A DNA stretch of 64,000 nucleotides. It comes from Nitrospira sp. Its GTDB lineage: Bacteria; Nitrospirota; Nitrospiria; Nitrospirales; Nitrospiraceae. The notes under the pieces are model-generated. The model worked only from the letters and a program-made list of their open reading frames with translations, was not told the origin of the DNA and did not search any database. Of the stretch, positions 1-7,769 are shown piece after piece; the first letter of the stretch is position 1; every line of letters starts with the position of its first letter. The stretch is from positions 1 to 64,000 of the forward strand of contig VGXB01000004.1 in assembly GCA_016873515.1 (NCBI GenBank), read 5' to 3'. Both the position numbers and the translations under genes were made by a program.

Positions 1-246
1 TTAAATTTACCGATGCTACATTTATGGCGGACGCCACCACCATCGCATATCCTTGGAAATGAATTGTTGCAGGTGACGGTACAGACGACTCATTGGGTGA
101 TCCTTGAGGAAAAGGCTAGGCCGACTGGGGAGAGGTGCCAAGGCGGGGCCTTTGTCGGCAGGCGGGTACCGGTAAAAAGGGAACCCGACGACTAGGCTGC
201 AAAATGAGTGGAGTGGTCGGCGGAGTGGCGTTGGGTACTCTCGACC
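1..246. other. Non-coding start of window, inside integrated element
   Basis: I see no convincing gene here. A 60-codon frame beginning near base 13 has no ribosome binding site and no recognisable protein character. The stretch precedes the 3' end of a minus-strand lipoprotein gene. It does not contain an obvious copy of the tRNA-Arg 3' end found at 7006-7082, so it is not visibly the other boundary of the element. Confidence 0.4.
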
Positions 247-525
247 CTATTTGTCAGCTTTACATTCAATGGCGAGATTGTGCCGTGGAGCAGCTATGAA
301 AGCCTTTCCGTATGGGATGGCGACTGTTCCAGACGCACGATCAATAATGTCATAACCGTCTGGGCATAGTTCTCCAGCCTTTTCGTAACAGGCATCCAGG
401 TTATTGCCACATCTCATGGAATAGGCGGTCCTACCGTTTGGCCCATTGAACTTCGTGGGCGTAATTCCGCACCCCCCGAGTACGAACAAGACCATTCCGC
501 AGGAAATCAAGGCCACAGTTCGCAT
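247..525 (-). CDS. Small secreted lipoprotein of unknown function
   Basis: The 92-residue product begins with a short hydrophobic stretch ending in LGGC, a lipobox whose Cys19 would be lipidated, so the mature protein should be anchored in the envelope. The rest is a small soluble domain with three further cysteines (in the segments MRCGN, ACYEK and LCPDG) and one near the end, which could form disulfides in the periplasm. A GGAGG ribosome binding site sits 7 bases before the ATG. I do not recognise the family. It lies on the cargo side of the element bounded by the integrase. Confidence 0.7.
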   Translation of the reverse strand: MRTVALISCGMVLFVLGGCGITPTKFNGPNGRTAYSMRCGNNLDACYEKAGELCPDGYDIIDRASGTVAIPYGKAFIAAPRHNLAIECKADK

Positions 526-755
526 TTGGGTACCTCCGTAACTAGAAGCGTCCCCACACTTACAGTAAGGCTAGGCTGACCGTGGGAGGGAGTCAAGCAG
601 CCTTGAGGAGACAAGCCGGGCGGCGTATGATGGCAGCATGCTGATTTGAACTGAACTGGGAGGCAACGGCGGGGCTTGATCACCCCGTCGGCGGGCCTAT
701 CCTGGCGCTCGTGCCTCCCCTCTCCACCCCACCAGGAACCCGACAGGAGGGGGAC

Positions 756-1712
756 ATGACGCAAAGCAAGCCCCCTGGCTCGACAGGGGAACCGGTTCTT
801 TACCTGAAAACCCTGGCCCTTCGAGATGACCCACTTGTTCCCAAATTTCGAGACATTCATTACCAGATCGTCATTGATTCTCTTCAAGCAAGTGGACAGC
901 GCATTGCGAGTGGAGAGCGGGTAGTTCCGCTCTCTGATGCTAAACGTACACGCCTCTTGAAGCAGCAAGCTGGTCTGTCGAAGCGAATCTGCAAGAAATA
1001 CAAAATTAACGGGTTTCATGGTGGCGACCCGTACCTCATAAAAAGCGGTGACTGGATAGCCACTCTCCGCGTGTCGGAGAACGAACTGCTACGAGTAGAA
1101 ACCAACTGGAAAACTTCTTTCTCTCCTGCCGTCCAATTTCATGTCCTCCCCAAAACCGCAAAGGTCTATCCTTCTGAGAGCGGAACTCTCTACCAACTTC
1201 CCAGTTTGCCTAAACGCCTCCAAACCTCTCCACCTCTCATGACGATTCACCTGGATCTCTCTCAGGTGAAGCCGAATGCCCTTACACCCTTGACGGAAGA
1301 GTTCAAAAAAGCCGTCACAGAATGTCTTAAGCAACTACCGCAAAGCCACCGGAAACCGTCGTCTATCTGGAAACAGAATGTCGAGCGGGACTATCGTCGT
1401 TTTCAACAGCATTTTGATCATGGTATTCCGTATCGTTGGATTGCGATCTACGAACGCTCGGGCGCAATGCCAAAACGCCGGGTTCAAGGTCCAGTGCCTA
1501 CAGAATCTTCCGTTCGCGAGTCCGTTGAACGGGTCCATCTCATCTTATTCCGAAAAAAGATCAGCACCTCCAGACGCTCTCATAAACCCATCGAGAGTAC
1601 GTTACTAGCTACCACCCTCAAGCAGTTCAACTGCCCTGACCATGGGCGCGAATGCCCCAATTCGTGCCCGTACGGTCAAGACTTTATCAAGAATCTTCAG
1701 CACATTCGCTAA
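756..1712 (+). CDS. Hypothetical island protein with Cys/His-rich C-terminus
   Basis: This gene encodes about 318 residues from the ATG at 756, chosen because AGGAGGG lies just upstream; an in-frame ATG at 711 has no such site. The protein is basic and rich in Ser, Lys and Arg. Near the C-terminus the segment FNCPDHGRECPNSCPYGQDF places Cys and His in a spacing that could bind zinc. No enzyme motif is evident and I do not recognise the family. It precedes the small helix-turn-helix gene and the primase-helicase, so it may belong to the element's accessory set. Confidence 0.6.
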   Translation: MTQSKPPGSTGEPVLYLKTLALRDDPLVPKFRDIHYQIVIDSLQASGQRIASGERVVPLSDAKRTRLLKQQAGLSKRICKKYKINGFHGGDPYLIKSGDWIATLRVSENELLRVETNWKTSFSPAVQFHVLPKTAKVYPSESGTLYQLPSLPKRLQTSPPLMTIHLDLSQVKPNALTPLTEEFKKAVTECLKQLPQSHRKPSSIWKQNVERDYRRFQQHFDHGIPYRWIAIYERSGAMPKRRVQGPVPTESSVRESVERVHLILFRKKISTSRRSHKPIESTLLATTLKQFNCPDHGRECPNSCPYGQDFIKNLQHIR

Positions 1713-1816
1713 CTTACATCGAGAACAAACTCCGCGACTTTGTCCGCTACTCCTTTTTACTAGAAGGATGTGCATCCGCACGCACGGCAAGTTACCCCGC
1801 ATGAAAGGAGGAGCGT

Positions 1817-2020
1817 ATGACTGGCGACCATCGCCTTGTTACGGCGGACGAACTTGAAAAACTTGGCGTCCTTCGGAAGGGAACGGCTTTTCGCATGTCG
1901 AAAGCAGGGATCATCCCCTCATACCAGTGTGGCGTTAAAGGCCGGGGAATCCGGTTTCGAGTTGAAGAGGTGCTCGCTGCGCTACGGCGTCCGGCGAAAT
2001 CGGAGGAGCAAACATCATGA
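1817..2020 (+). CDS. Small helix-turn-helix DNA-binding protein (excisionase/AlpA-like)
   Basis: The 67-residue protein starts at an ATG preceded by a strong AAGGAGGAG site. Its layout, a short helical segment (VTADELEKLGVLRKGT), then a turn and a basic beta-like stretch (GVKGRGIRFRVEEVLAAL), resembles the MerR/excisionase-type winged helix common in integrated elements. Its stop overlaps the start of the primase-helicase gene by 4 bases (ATGA), which suggests translational coupling. A role in excision or in controlling the replication gene is inferred from position, not shown by the sequence. Confidence 0.6.
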   Translation: MTGDHRLVTADELEKLGVLRKGTAFRMSKAGIIPSYQCGVKGRGIRFRVEEVLAALRRPAKSEEQTS

Positions 2021-4512
2021 CGCTAACACCACAAGACCTCAATACACTGGAGCATGACTCGTGGATCGACCAGGCCACGGCTGAGCGATTCGGCTTGCGG
2101 CGGGTCAATAGCATCGAGGGTGCGGATCTTGTCGGGCGAACAGCCCGCGAAGACTACGCGGGCATTGTGTTCCCGATCTACTGGCCGGGCGACTCAAAGC
2201 CCCGTGAGCACCACCTCAGGCGTGATCATCCGCCGATGGAAAACGGCAAGCCGAAGCAGAAGTATCTTGCCCCACCAGGCCGCCCAAACATGCTCTTGTT
2301 CGGGCCGGATGAATCGGCGGAAGCGTTGAACGATACCACTGTCCCAATTGTTCTTGTCGAGGGTCTCAAAAAGCTGGTGGCGTCGTATCGACTCGTACGG
2401 CACGACAGCGCGCAGCCTCGATTTCTCGCGTGTGCAATCTCCGGCGTGTGGAACTGGCGGGGCACGATCGGCAAGACGGTCGATCCCTCAGGGGCAAGGG
2501 TTGACGACAAGGGCGTCATTCCAGATTTTGATTGTGTGAAGTGGGATGGGCGCAAGGTCGTCGTGATCTTCGATAGCGATTGCGCCACCAATGACAGCGT
2601 GGCTGCTGCTCGGCGCGGTCTGAGGGCCGAATTGAAGAAACGCGGGGCTCGCGCTGTGGCGGTCGATCTTCCAATGCTGGGCGGACTGGACAAGACCGGT
2701 TTTGACGATTTGCTCGCCGCTTGGGGACCGGAGCGAGTGTTGGAATGGATGGCGACGGCTCCCGACGTGATGGCTGCGGCGCCGAATCCTGGACCGTTCC
2801 GGATCGAAGGTGGGCGAATCGTGCGCGTGAAGCAGACCAAAGACGGCCCCGTGACGGAACCCTTGTGCAATTTTTCGGCGACTGTGACGGAGGAAATCGC
2901 GCTCGATGATGGCGCGGAGGTGACGCGGGCGTTTCTCTTGAGTGGGCGCCTCAATACGGGCGAGGCCTTGCCTCCGGCGCGTGTCCCCGTTGCAAAATTC
3001 GCGTCAATGACGTGGGTGACGGAGCACTACGGGGTGCGGGCCATTGTTCGGGCCGGGTCAACGTGCAAGGACTACTTGCGCGAGGCGATTCAACATCTTT
3101 CGCCCGGTGCGCCTCGGCGCCAAGTGTTCACCCATACCGGGTGGCGCGAGATTGATGGACAGTTCCACTACCTGCATGCAGGCGGCGCGATCGGATGCGG
3201 TGCGGCGCCTCGCTGCGAGGTTGACCTTGGCCCGGACCTCGCGCGCTATGTGCTACCCGCCACACCATCGAATATCCGCGAGGCCGTTCGCGCATCCCTG
3301 AATCTGCTGCACGTCGCGCCGTTATCGGTGACGACGCTGCTGTGGGCAGGCACCTATCGCGCGCCGTTGGCATCTGCGAAGCCGCTCGACCTATCCCTGT
3401 GGATCGAAGGACAAACCGGGTCGCTGAAGTCCACCATAGTCGCCCTCTTCCTGTCCCACTTCGGCAATTTTGATCGCACGAACTTGACGCCCTGGAGCTC
3501 GACGGCGAACCAGTTGGAGCGGCGCGCCTTCCTCTTGAAAGATGCGCCGTTCGTGATTGACGACTGGGCTCCAAGCGCGCTCGATGCGCGGGAACTCGAC
3601 ACCAAAGCGGCGCGACTCTTGCGCGCGCAGGGCAACCTCGCGGGCCGCGGGCGATTGCGCGCGGATCTCTCCGAACGGCCAGGGTTTCCACCTCGCGGCA
3701 TGATTGTATCGACCGGCGAGCAGCACCCGGCTGGGCAGAGTCTCCTCGCGCGTGTGCTCTTCGTTGAACTGCACCGTGAAGGCGTCAATCTCCCTGCACT
3801 CACAGCCGCTCAGCACAACAAGCAGCTCTTGTCCCACGCGATGGCAGGCTACCTACAATGGCTGGCGCCACAAATGCCGAGCCTTCCGGCGCTGCTGGCC
3901 GATTCATTCGAGGCGGCGCGCGAACGGGCCACCTCGGCGGGTGAACACATGCGCGTATCTGAAGCCGTGGCCCATTGCTGGATCGGCTTCGACTGCGGGC
4001 TTCAGTTTGCGGAAGAAGTGGGCGCGGTGTCGCCCAGCGAGGCGGCGAAGATTCGAGAAGAGGGCTGGGCCGCGTTGTGCCACCTGGGCGCGGCGCAAGC
4101 TGGATTAGTTGAGGAACTGCGCCCGACGAGGCAGTTCTTGACCACGCTTGCGGCGGTGCTCGCGCAGGGTAAAGTCCGGCTGCGCTCGCGAGAGGATCCG
4201 TACCCGGCGGACATGGTGGGTGAGATTATCGGATGGGCCGACGTGGACTTCGTGTACCTGCTGCCAGAATCGAGCTATCGGGCCGTGGCGATGTTCTCGC
4301 GCGAGGCTGGGCATCCGTTTGCAACAAGCCTCGACCGGCTCAAGCGGGATTTTGCAAAGGAAGGCCTGTCCCAGTGCGAAGAGGGGCGGAACACGATCAC
4401 GTCCTGCATCGGCGGAAAAACCAAGCGTGTCTTGAAGCTCGACCGGCGGGCCGTTGAACAGGTCATCGAGCAAGATCTGCCCATCACCACTATCACCGGT
4501 GTTCAGGAGTAG
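2017..4512 (+). CDS. TOPRIM/DUF927-type primase-helicase of mobile element
   Basis: The 831-residue protein is a probable replication ATPase of the element. The N-terminal part (about residues 60-250) looks like a DUF3854/TOPRIM module: VPIVLVEGLKKL supplies the conserved acid and VVVIFDSD near residue 182-189 supplies the Asp-x-Asp. The central and C-terminal part resembles DUF927 ATPases, with a P-loop GQTGSLKST near residue 465 and an acidic Walker B-like VIDDW near residue 513. Known relatives synthesise primers and unwind DNA in phages and integrative elements. Its start overlaps the upstream helix-turn-helix gene by 4 bases. The family call rests on motifs only. Confidence 0.75.
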   Translation: MTLTPQDLNTLEHDSWIDQATAERFGLRRVNSIEGADLVGRTAREDYAGIVFPIYWPGDSKPREHHLRRDHPPMENGKPKQKYLAPPGRPNMLLFGPDESAEALNDTTVPIVLVEGLKKLVASYRLVRHDSAQPRFLACAISGVWNWRGTIGKTVDPSGARVDDKGVIPDFDCVKWDGRKVVVIFDSDCATNDSVAAARRGLRAELKKRGARAVAVDLPMLGGLDKTGFDDLLAAWGPERVLEWMATAPDVMAAAPNPGPFRIEGGRIVRVKQTKDGPVTEPLCNFSATVTEEIALDDGAEVTRAFLLSGRLNTGEALPPARVPVAKFASMTWVTEHYGVRAIVRAGSTCKDYLREAIQHLSPGAPRRQVFTHTGWREIDGQFHYLHAGGAIGCGAAPRCEVDLGPDLARYVLPATPSNIREAVRASLNLLHVAPLSVTTLLWAGTYRAPLASAKPLDLSLWIEGQTGSLKSTIVALFLSHFGNFDRTNLTPWSSTANQLERRAFLLKDAPFVIDDWAPSALDARELDTKAARLLRAQGNLAGRGRLRADLSERPGFPPRGMIVSTGEQHPAGQSLLARVLFVELHREGVNLPALTAAQHNKQLLSHAMAGYLQWLAPQMPSLPALLADSFEAARERATSAGEHMRVSEAVAHCWIGFDCGLQFAEEVGAVSPSEAAKIREEGWAALCHLGAAQAGLVEELRPTRQFLTTLAAVLAQGKVRLRSREDPYPADMVGEIIGWADVDFVYLLPESSYRAVAMFSREAGHPFATSLDRLKRDFAKEGLSQCEEGRNTITSCIGGKTKRVLKLDRRAVEQVIEQDLPITTITGVQE

Positions 4513-4518
4513 GGAGAG

Positions 4519-4929
4519 ATGGCCTACAGAACGTCTCTGCCACCGAGTCATCGGGATATGCAACACAATGAGCCGTCCTGCAACAACCCAATAATTTCAG
4601 GCAGCTCTCTTATCTTACAAACACCGGTGATACCGGTGATGCAACCGGACGCACCCCCGCAGCCCCCCATTTGCTCCGGTTGGCTTGTGGCCTATCGGGA
4701 CCGCACCGGCAAACTTCGTGGCGGGTGTGACGAGCGGGAAGCCGGAACCGTGAAGGAATGCCGATGGGATGAGGGGAAATGGACCGTCTGTCTTACGGAC
4801 GGCCAGCAGTTGCCGCTGTTGATCATCCTTGCAGTTGGAAAAACCGACGCGCACGGTCATGTTCTAGCAGCTTGGGACGTGAAACGACATGGATACGATG
4901 GCAGAAGACTGGAGGCCTCGCATGAATGA
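4519..4929 (+). CDS. Hypothetical island protein
   Basis: This 136-residue frame begins 6 bases after the primase-helicase stop, with a GGGAGAG site just before the ATG. The first 45 residues are rich in Pro, Ser and Asn and look disordered. The rest (from CSGWLVAYRDRTGKLRGG) alternates beta-like segments with charged turns and reads like a small folded domain. I do not recognise it. Its 3' end overlaps the next gene by 8 bases, so it appears to be part of the same operon as the replication gene. A start at the ATG at 4558 is possible. Confidence 0.6.
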   Translation: MAYRTSLPPSHRDMQHNEPSCNNPIISGSSLILQTPVIPVMQPDAPPQPPICSGWLVAYRDRTGKLRGGCDEREAGTVKECRWDEGKWTVCLTDGQQLPLLIILAVGKTDAHGHVLAAWDVKRHGYDGRRLEASHE

Positions 4930-5281
4930 CCGACCTGAGAACAAGCCAATACAGAGCCGGGTGCCAGCGACGGCCTGGCGGCCAGGGACCAGCGGAAATC
5001 CGGGCGGACGGCCTCGGGTGGCGGCTGAAGTCAAGGAACTCGCCCGCGAACATGGCCCAAGGGCAATTGAACGGTTACGGGAATTGTTGGAAAGCCAGAA
5101 CGAAGCGGTGGCGTGTCGGGCGGCAGAAAGTCTTCTTGATCGTGGATTCGGGCGTTCTCCGCAATCCTTGGAGCTCTATCGAGGCCGCGAGGTGCGAGTG
5201 ATTGTCGATCGCGGAGGAATCATGCCCCTGCGAGCAGAACCGCAGCAGGCCTTAGAAAGTCATTCCTTGCACGAGGGATAA
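4922..5281 (+). CDS. DUF5681-like protein, element-associated
   Basis: The start is placed at 4922 because GGAGG lies 6 bases upstream; an in-frame ATG at 4889 lacks one. The N-terminus contains WRPGTSGNPGGRPR, the hallmark of the DUF5681 family found in phages and integrated elements, where such genes often lie next to packaging or replication genes. A helical segment follows (VKELAREHGPRAIERLRELL, then repeats of Ala and Glu). The biochemical function is not established. It closes the plus-strand gene run of the element. Confidence 0.7.
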   Translation: MNDRPENKPIQSRVPATAWRPGTSGNPGGRPRVAAEVKELAREHGPRAIERLRELLESQNEAVACRAAESLLDRGFGRSPQSLELYRGREVRVIVDRGGIMPLRAEPQQALESHSLHEG

Positions 5282-5311
5282 ACGGGGGCTATTCGCGCTT
5301 GTCACGATTGG

Positions 5312-5497
5312 TTACTTGGACTTGGGCAGAATCCCTCTTCGCTCTAACTCCTGAAGTCTAGCCTCGGCTAGCTCAACCAAGAAGTCTTTGACGGTTTTCC
5401 CTTCGTAGGCTGCGGCCATCTTGACCCGATTCATCAGCCCTCGGGGGATGTCCCGGAAGTTCCAGGCTCCGGTGCCTTCTGGTGGGGTGCGTGCCAT
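5312..5497 (-). CDS. Ribbon-helix-helix-like small regulator
   Basis: This 61-residue protein reads WNFRDIPRGLMNRVKMAAAY then EGKTVKDFLVELAEARLQEL, a pattern of one beta strand followed by two helices typical of Arc/CopG-type DNA-binding proteins. Such proteins act as dimers that bind palindromes, often as antitoxins or as repressors of integrase genes. It is divergent from another ribbon-helix-helix gene at 5603, and a 12-bp palindrome lies between them. No toxin partner is visible next to it. Confidence 0.6.
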   Translation of the reverse strand: MARTPPEGTGAWNFRDIPRGLMNRVKMAAAYEGKTVKDFLVELAEARLQELERRGILPKSK

Positions 5498-5541
5498 ACC
5501 CGGAAAGCTAGCAGGATTCCGGCCTCAGCGTCAAATAGCAG

Positions 5542-5581
5542 TTGACATAGTTAAATATCATATGATAGTTATGCTTATCAT
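5542..5581. promoter_or_regulatory. Promoter/operator between divergent ribbon-helix-helix genes
   Basis: TTGACA at 5542-5547 is a perfect -35 hexamer reading toward the plus-strand gene. The perfect palindrome TATCATATGATA occupies 5556-5567 and its half-site TATCAT recurs at 5576-5581. A dimeric ribbon-helix-helix protein would be a natural ligand. The -10 element is uncertain (ATAGTT at 17 bases spacing, or the palindrome itself). Confidence 0.5.
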
Positions 5582-5602
5582 CCGAGGAAAGGGGGTGAGA
5601 AC

Positions 5603-5758
5603 ATGAAGATGGTGCGGTTGTTGATTCAGGTGCCGGAGCCGATCAAGGCCAAGCTCGATGCCTTGCGGCAGGAAGGTACGACGGCCAGCGGCTTCATTCG
5701 GTATTTGCTGGAGGCACATTTTAAACAGGCTCCGATGGTGAGCCGGAAAGGACGGTGA
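5603..5758 (+). CDS. Ribbon-helix-helix protein directly upstream of integrase
   Basis: This short gene encodes 51 residues beginning MKMVRLLIQVPEPIKAKLDA and is preceded by AAGGGGGTGAG. The beta-strand segment RLLIQV and the helices PIKAKLDALRQEG and ASGFIRYLLEAHF fit the ribbon-helix-helix fold. Only 3 bases separate its stop from the integrase ATG, so the two are surely cotranscribed. A role as autorepressor or directionality factor of the integrase operon is inferred. Confidence 0.65.
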   Translation: MKMVRLLIQVPEPIKAKLDALRQEGTTASGFIRYLLEAHFKQAPMVSRKGR

Positions 5759-5761
5759 GCG

Positions 5762-7027
5762 ATGGCGCGAGCAGGGCGCAAAGATCGGGGCTTGCTGAGT
5801 AGGCCGGACTCGACCGGTAAGTTGGTGTGGTATGTGCGGCTCTATCATGACGGCAGGGAGCGACGCTTTGGGAGTTTTCCCAACAAGACCAAAGCGCGGG
5901 AGTTTTACGAGAAAGCCAAGCTGGAGCAGAAAGAAGGCCGGTTCTTTCCTGAACGGTATCAGCATGGCGGGTATGAGTTGGTTGACGCGGTGATTGACCG
6001 GTATCTGTTGACGATCACGGCAAAGAAGCCCAAGTCCCAGGTGGAAGAGCAGTACTTCGGAGCCTGGTGGAAGCAGTATTTCCAGAGCAGACGGCTCAAT
6101 GCGGTGACGGTGACGGCTCTGGAGGAGGCCCGGCAATCCCTGTTGGCCACGGTGATTGCTGAGGGAAAGGCCGGAGAGCCGGACAAAGTGATGACGCCGC
6201 AGCGGGTGAATCGGTATATGGCCTGGTTGCGCCATGTGCTCAATCTCGTGGTGAGAGAGGGGAAGCTGGTGAGTAATCCCGTCTCGAAGCTGAAGATGTT
6301 CAAGGAGCCGAAGGGAAAGACCCGGTTCCTCTCGATGGAGGAGGAAGCGTTGTTGCTGGATAAGCTCGGGCCGGTTCATGGGCCATGGGCACGGCTGGCG
6401 ATTTTGACTGGCCTGCGCCAGGCGGAACAATTCCGCTTGCAATGGAAAGAAGTGGATCTGGAGCGGGGCATTCTGACCTTGCCGACAACGAAAGCCGGTG
6501 GGGTGCAATATGCCCATGTGAATGAAGAAGCCAAGGCGATTCTGCGAAGCCTGGATTCCTGGCAGCGGTCGAAGTGGGTGTTCCCATCGGAGAATCCCGC
6601 CACGCCCCTGGATGCCCGGAACTTCTATTCGCGTGTCTGGATGCCAGCGGTTGAGAAGGCCGGGATTGAATGGGCCACCTGGCATGATCTCCGGCATACC
6701 TTCGCCAGTCGGTTGGCGATGACAGGGCACAACGAGAGTACCATTGCAGCCCTGTTGCGGCATTCGACGACGGCCTTGGTGAAACGCTATGCCCACCTGA
6801 GCCCATCGCACCTGAAGGCCGCGGTGGAAGGTGTGGCTGGGTTTGGGAAAGGGGTGCTGGAGAACGGTGAACGAAAAGCTCCAGGGGTGAAACCGGAGTC
6901 GGTTTCCAACGGAACCGTGACAGAAACCGTGACTGTGGGTTCGGTGGGAGAGAGGAACGGCAAGCCTGAGATTGCGGAAGTCGGCGTCAGTGAAGGGGAG
7001 AAGTTTGGTGCCCCCGATACGAATTGA
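5762..7027 (+). CDS. Tyrosine recombinase / integrase of tRNA-Arg island
   Basis: The 421-residue protein is a phage-type integrase. An N-terminal DUF-type arm-binding part (about 1-80) and a SAM-like core-binding domain precede the catalytic domain, in which R219 (TGLRQAEQF), H308 and R311 (WHDLRHTFAS), H334 (LLRHSTT) and the nucleophile Y343 (KRYAHLS) are all present. The C-terminal 60 residues after the catalytic domain are rich in Gly, Thr, Val and Glu. The last six codons and stop lie within the tRNA-Arg gene on the other strand, so the crossover site is at or beyond the 3' end of this gene. All catalytic residues are intact, so the enzyme may be active. Confidence 0.93.
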   Translation: MARAGRKDRGLLSRPDSTGKLVWYVRLYHDGRERRFGSFPNKTKAREFYEKAKLEQKEGRFFPERYQHGGYELVDAVIDRYLLTITAKKPKSQVEEQYFGAWWKQYFQSRRLNAVTVTALEEARQSLLATVIAEGKAGEPDKVMTPQRVNRYMAWLRHVLNLVVREGKLVSNPVSKLKMFKEPKGKTRFLSMEEEALLLDKLGPVHGPWARLAILTGLRQAEQFRLQWKEVDLERGILTLPTTKAGGVQYAHVNEEAKAILRSLDSWQRSKWVFPSENPATPLDARNFYSRVWMPAVEKAGIEWATWHDLRHTFASRLAMTGHNESTIAALLRHSTTALVKRYAHLSPSHLKAAVEGVAGFGKGVLENGERKAPGVKPESVSNGTVTETVTVGSVGERNGKPEIAEVGVSEGEKFGAPDTN

Positions 7028-7050
7028 ACGTACGACCCGCGGTTTAGGAA
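7006..7050. other. Candidate attachment site in tRNA-Arg 3' half
   Basis: The integrase gene terminates at 7027 inside the tRNA gene. Tyrosine recombinases of this kind usually recombine within the tRNA 3' half and restore it, so the core is expected here. No second copy of this sequence was seen within the window, which places the other junction to the left of base 1. The exact limits of the core cannot be set from one junction. Confidence 0.55.
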
Positions 7051-7082
7051 ACCGCTGCTCTATCCAACTGAGCTACGGGGGC
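7006..7082 (-). tRNA. tRNA-Arg (anticodon CCU), with encoded CCA
   Basis: On the minus strand the acceptor stem GCCCCCG (7082-7076) pairs with CGGGGGC (7016-7010), followed by discriminator A and an encoded CCA at 7008-7006. The D-arm GCTCAGTTGGATAGAGC, the anticodon stem GCGGT/ACCGC around the loop TTCCTAA (anticodon CCT) and a T-arm with GTTCAATTC are all present. It decodes AGG arginine codons. The integrase gene runs into its 3' half from the other strand. Confidence 0.95.
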
Positions 7083-7135
7083 GTGCCCACACTGTAGCTC
7101 AGTGCCATGAGGATTGGAAGAGGAGGCACGCTCCG

Positions 7136-7318
7136 TTACCCGCAACAGCCCCCGGCAAAGACTTGCCGCTGCCGATAGGCATTCCAGCAGGCTGCGCAGA
7201 GCTGGACGGTCGAGTGAGTAAACCCGTCGATCGACTCGGCTCGCCGTTCAACAAACAGTCCGCAATCGGAACAAGGACCGGCCACCACAGATTCAATGCG
7301 AGATTCATGTAGTACCAT
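7136..7318 (-). CDS. Small zinc-ribbon-like protein
   Basis: The 60-residue protein has two Cys-x-x-Cys pairs, CSDC near residue 16 and CAAC near residue 41, a spacing suited to one zinc ion. A GGAAG site lies 8 bases before the ATG at 7318. Its start overlaps the end of the upstream coiled-coil gene by 14 bases, which suggests coupled translation. The family is unknown to me. It lies downstream of a LexA-like gene on the same strand. Confidence 0.6.
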   Translation of the reverse strand: MVLHESRIESVVAGPCSDCGLFVERRAESIDGFTHSTVQLCAACWNAYRQRQVFAGGCCG

Positions 7319-7553
7319 AAGGCACTTCCTTGGTGTTTGGGCGAATGCGTTGGTCGCAGATTGCCGACATGAAGAGACGATTGCGGCGCAGGCTGATCAC
7401 GTTGTTTCGCAGTTGCCCCTCAGCCGACCAGCTCTTGGCCTGCCGTAATTCCTTCTGTAAGGCATGGAGCTGTTCGTTCAGCATTTCCACGACTCGTTCT
7501 AAATCCATCAATCGGTTGCGTGCCAGTGTGAGGGGATGTTCCATTGTCGTCAT
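7305..7553 (-). CDS. Small coiled-coil protein
   Basis: This 82-residue protein has a helical first half (MEHPLTLARNRLMDLERVVE and onward) with heptad-like Leu/Val positions that predict a coiled coil, and a basic second half (NNVISLRRNRLFMSAICDQR). An AGGAGG site sits just before the ATG. It forms a two-gene unit with the overlapping zinc-ribbon gene. I do not recognise it and cannot assign a function. Confidence 0.6.
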   Translation of the reverse strand: MTTMEHPLTLARNRLMDLERVVEMLNEQLHALQKELRQAKSWSAEGQLRNNVISLRRNRLFMSAICDQRIRPNTKEVPYGTT

Positions 7554-7554
7554 A

Positions 7555-7769
7555 TCGACCTCCTGGTTAGCAAGATGCTGAAAATGTCTGCCAGCTGCGT
7601 TCTCGCATCGCTCAGAGGTTCAACGTACCGAAGCGTATGTCTCGCCTCTTCGTTTGTTGTGGCCTTGCCGGATAGCCATTTTGAGCATCCTGCTGTTCTG
7701 ACTGTTTGAAGGCTATCCAGTAAGATTCCTGTGGTGCTTTATGTCTACACTCAGTTGTTGTGCATCCGA
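7555..7769 (-). other. Structured intergenic segment downstream of LexA-like gene
   Basis: This segment lies between the LexA-like gene and the coiled-coil gene. On the minus strand an 8-bp inverted repeat, GGATAGCC (7718-7711) and GGCTATCC (7677-7670), encloses about 33 bases. Further along, ACATACGC-TTCG-GTACGT forms a short hairpin around a TTCG loop. It may be the leader of the two-gene unit, a weak terminator of the upstream gene, or a copy of a dispersed repeat. Nothing in it looks coding. Confidence 0.35.

Noticed and set aside
5558-6811. 417-codon minus-strand frame opposite the integrase
   Set aside because: The integrase has all catalytic residues on the plus strand; the opposite frame is rich in His, Gln and Pro, as expected for an antisense shadow.
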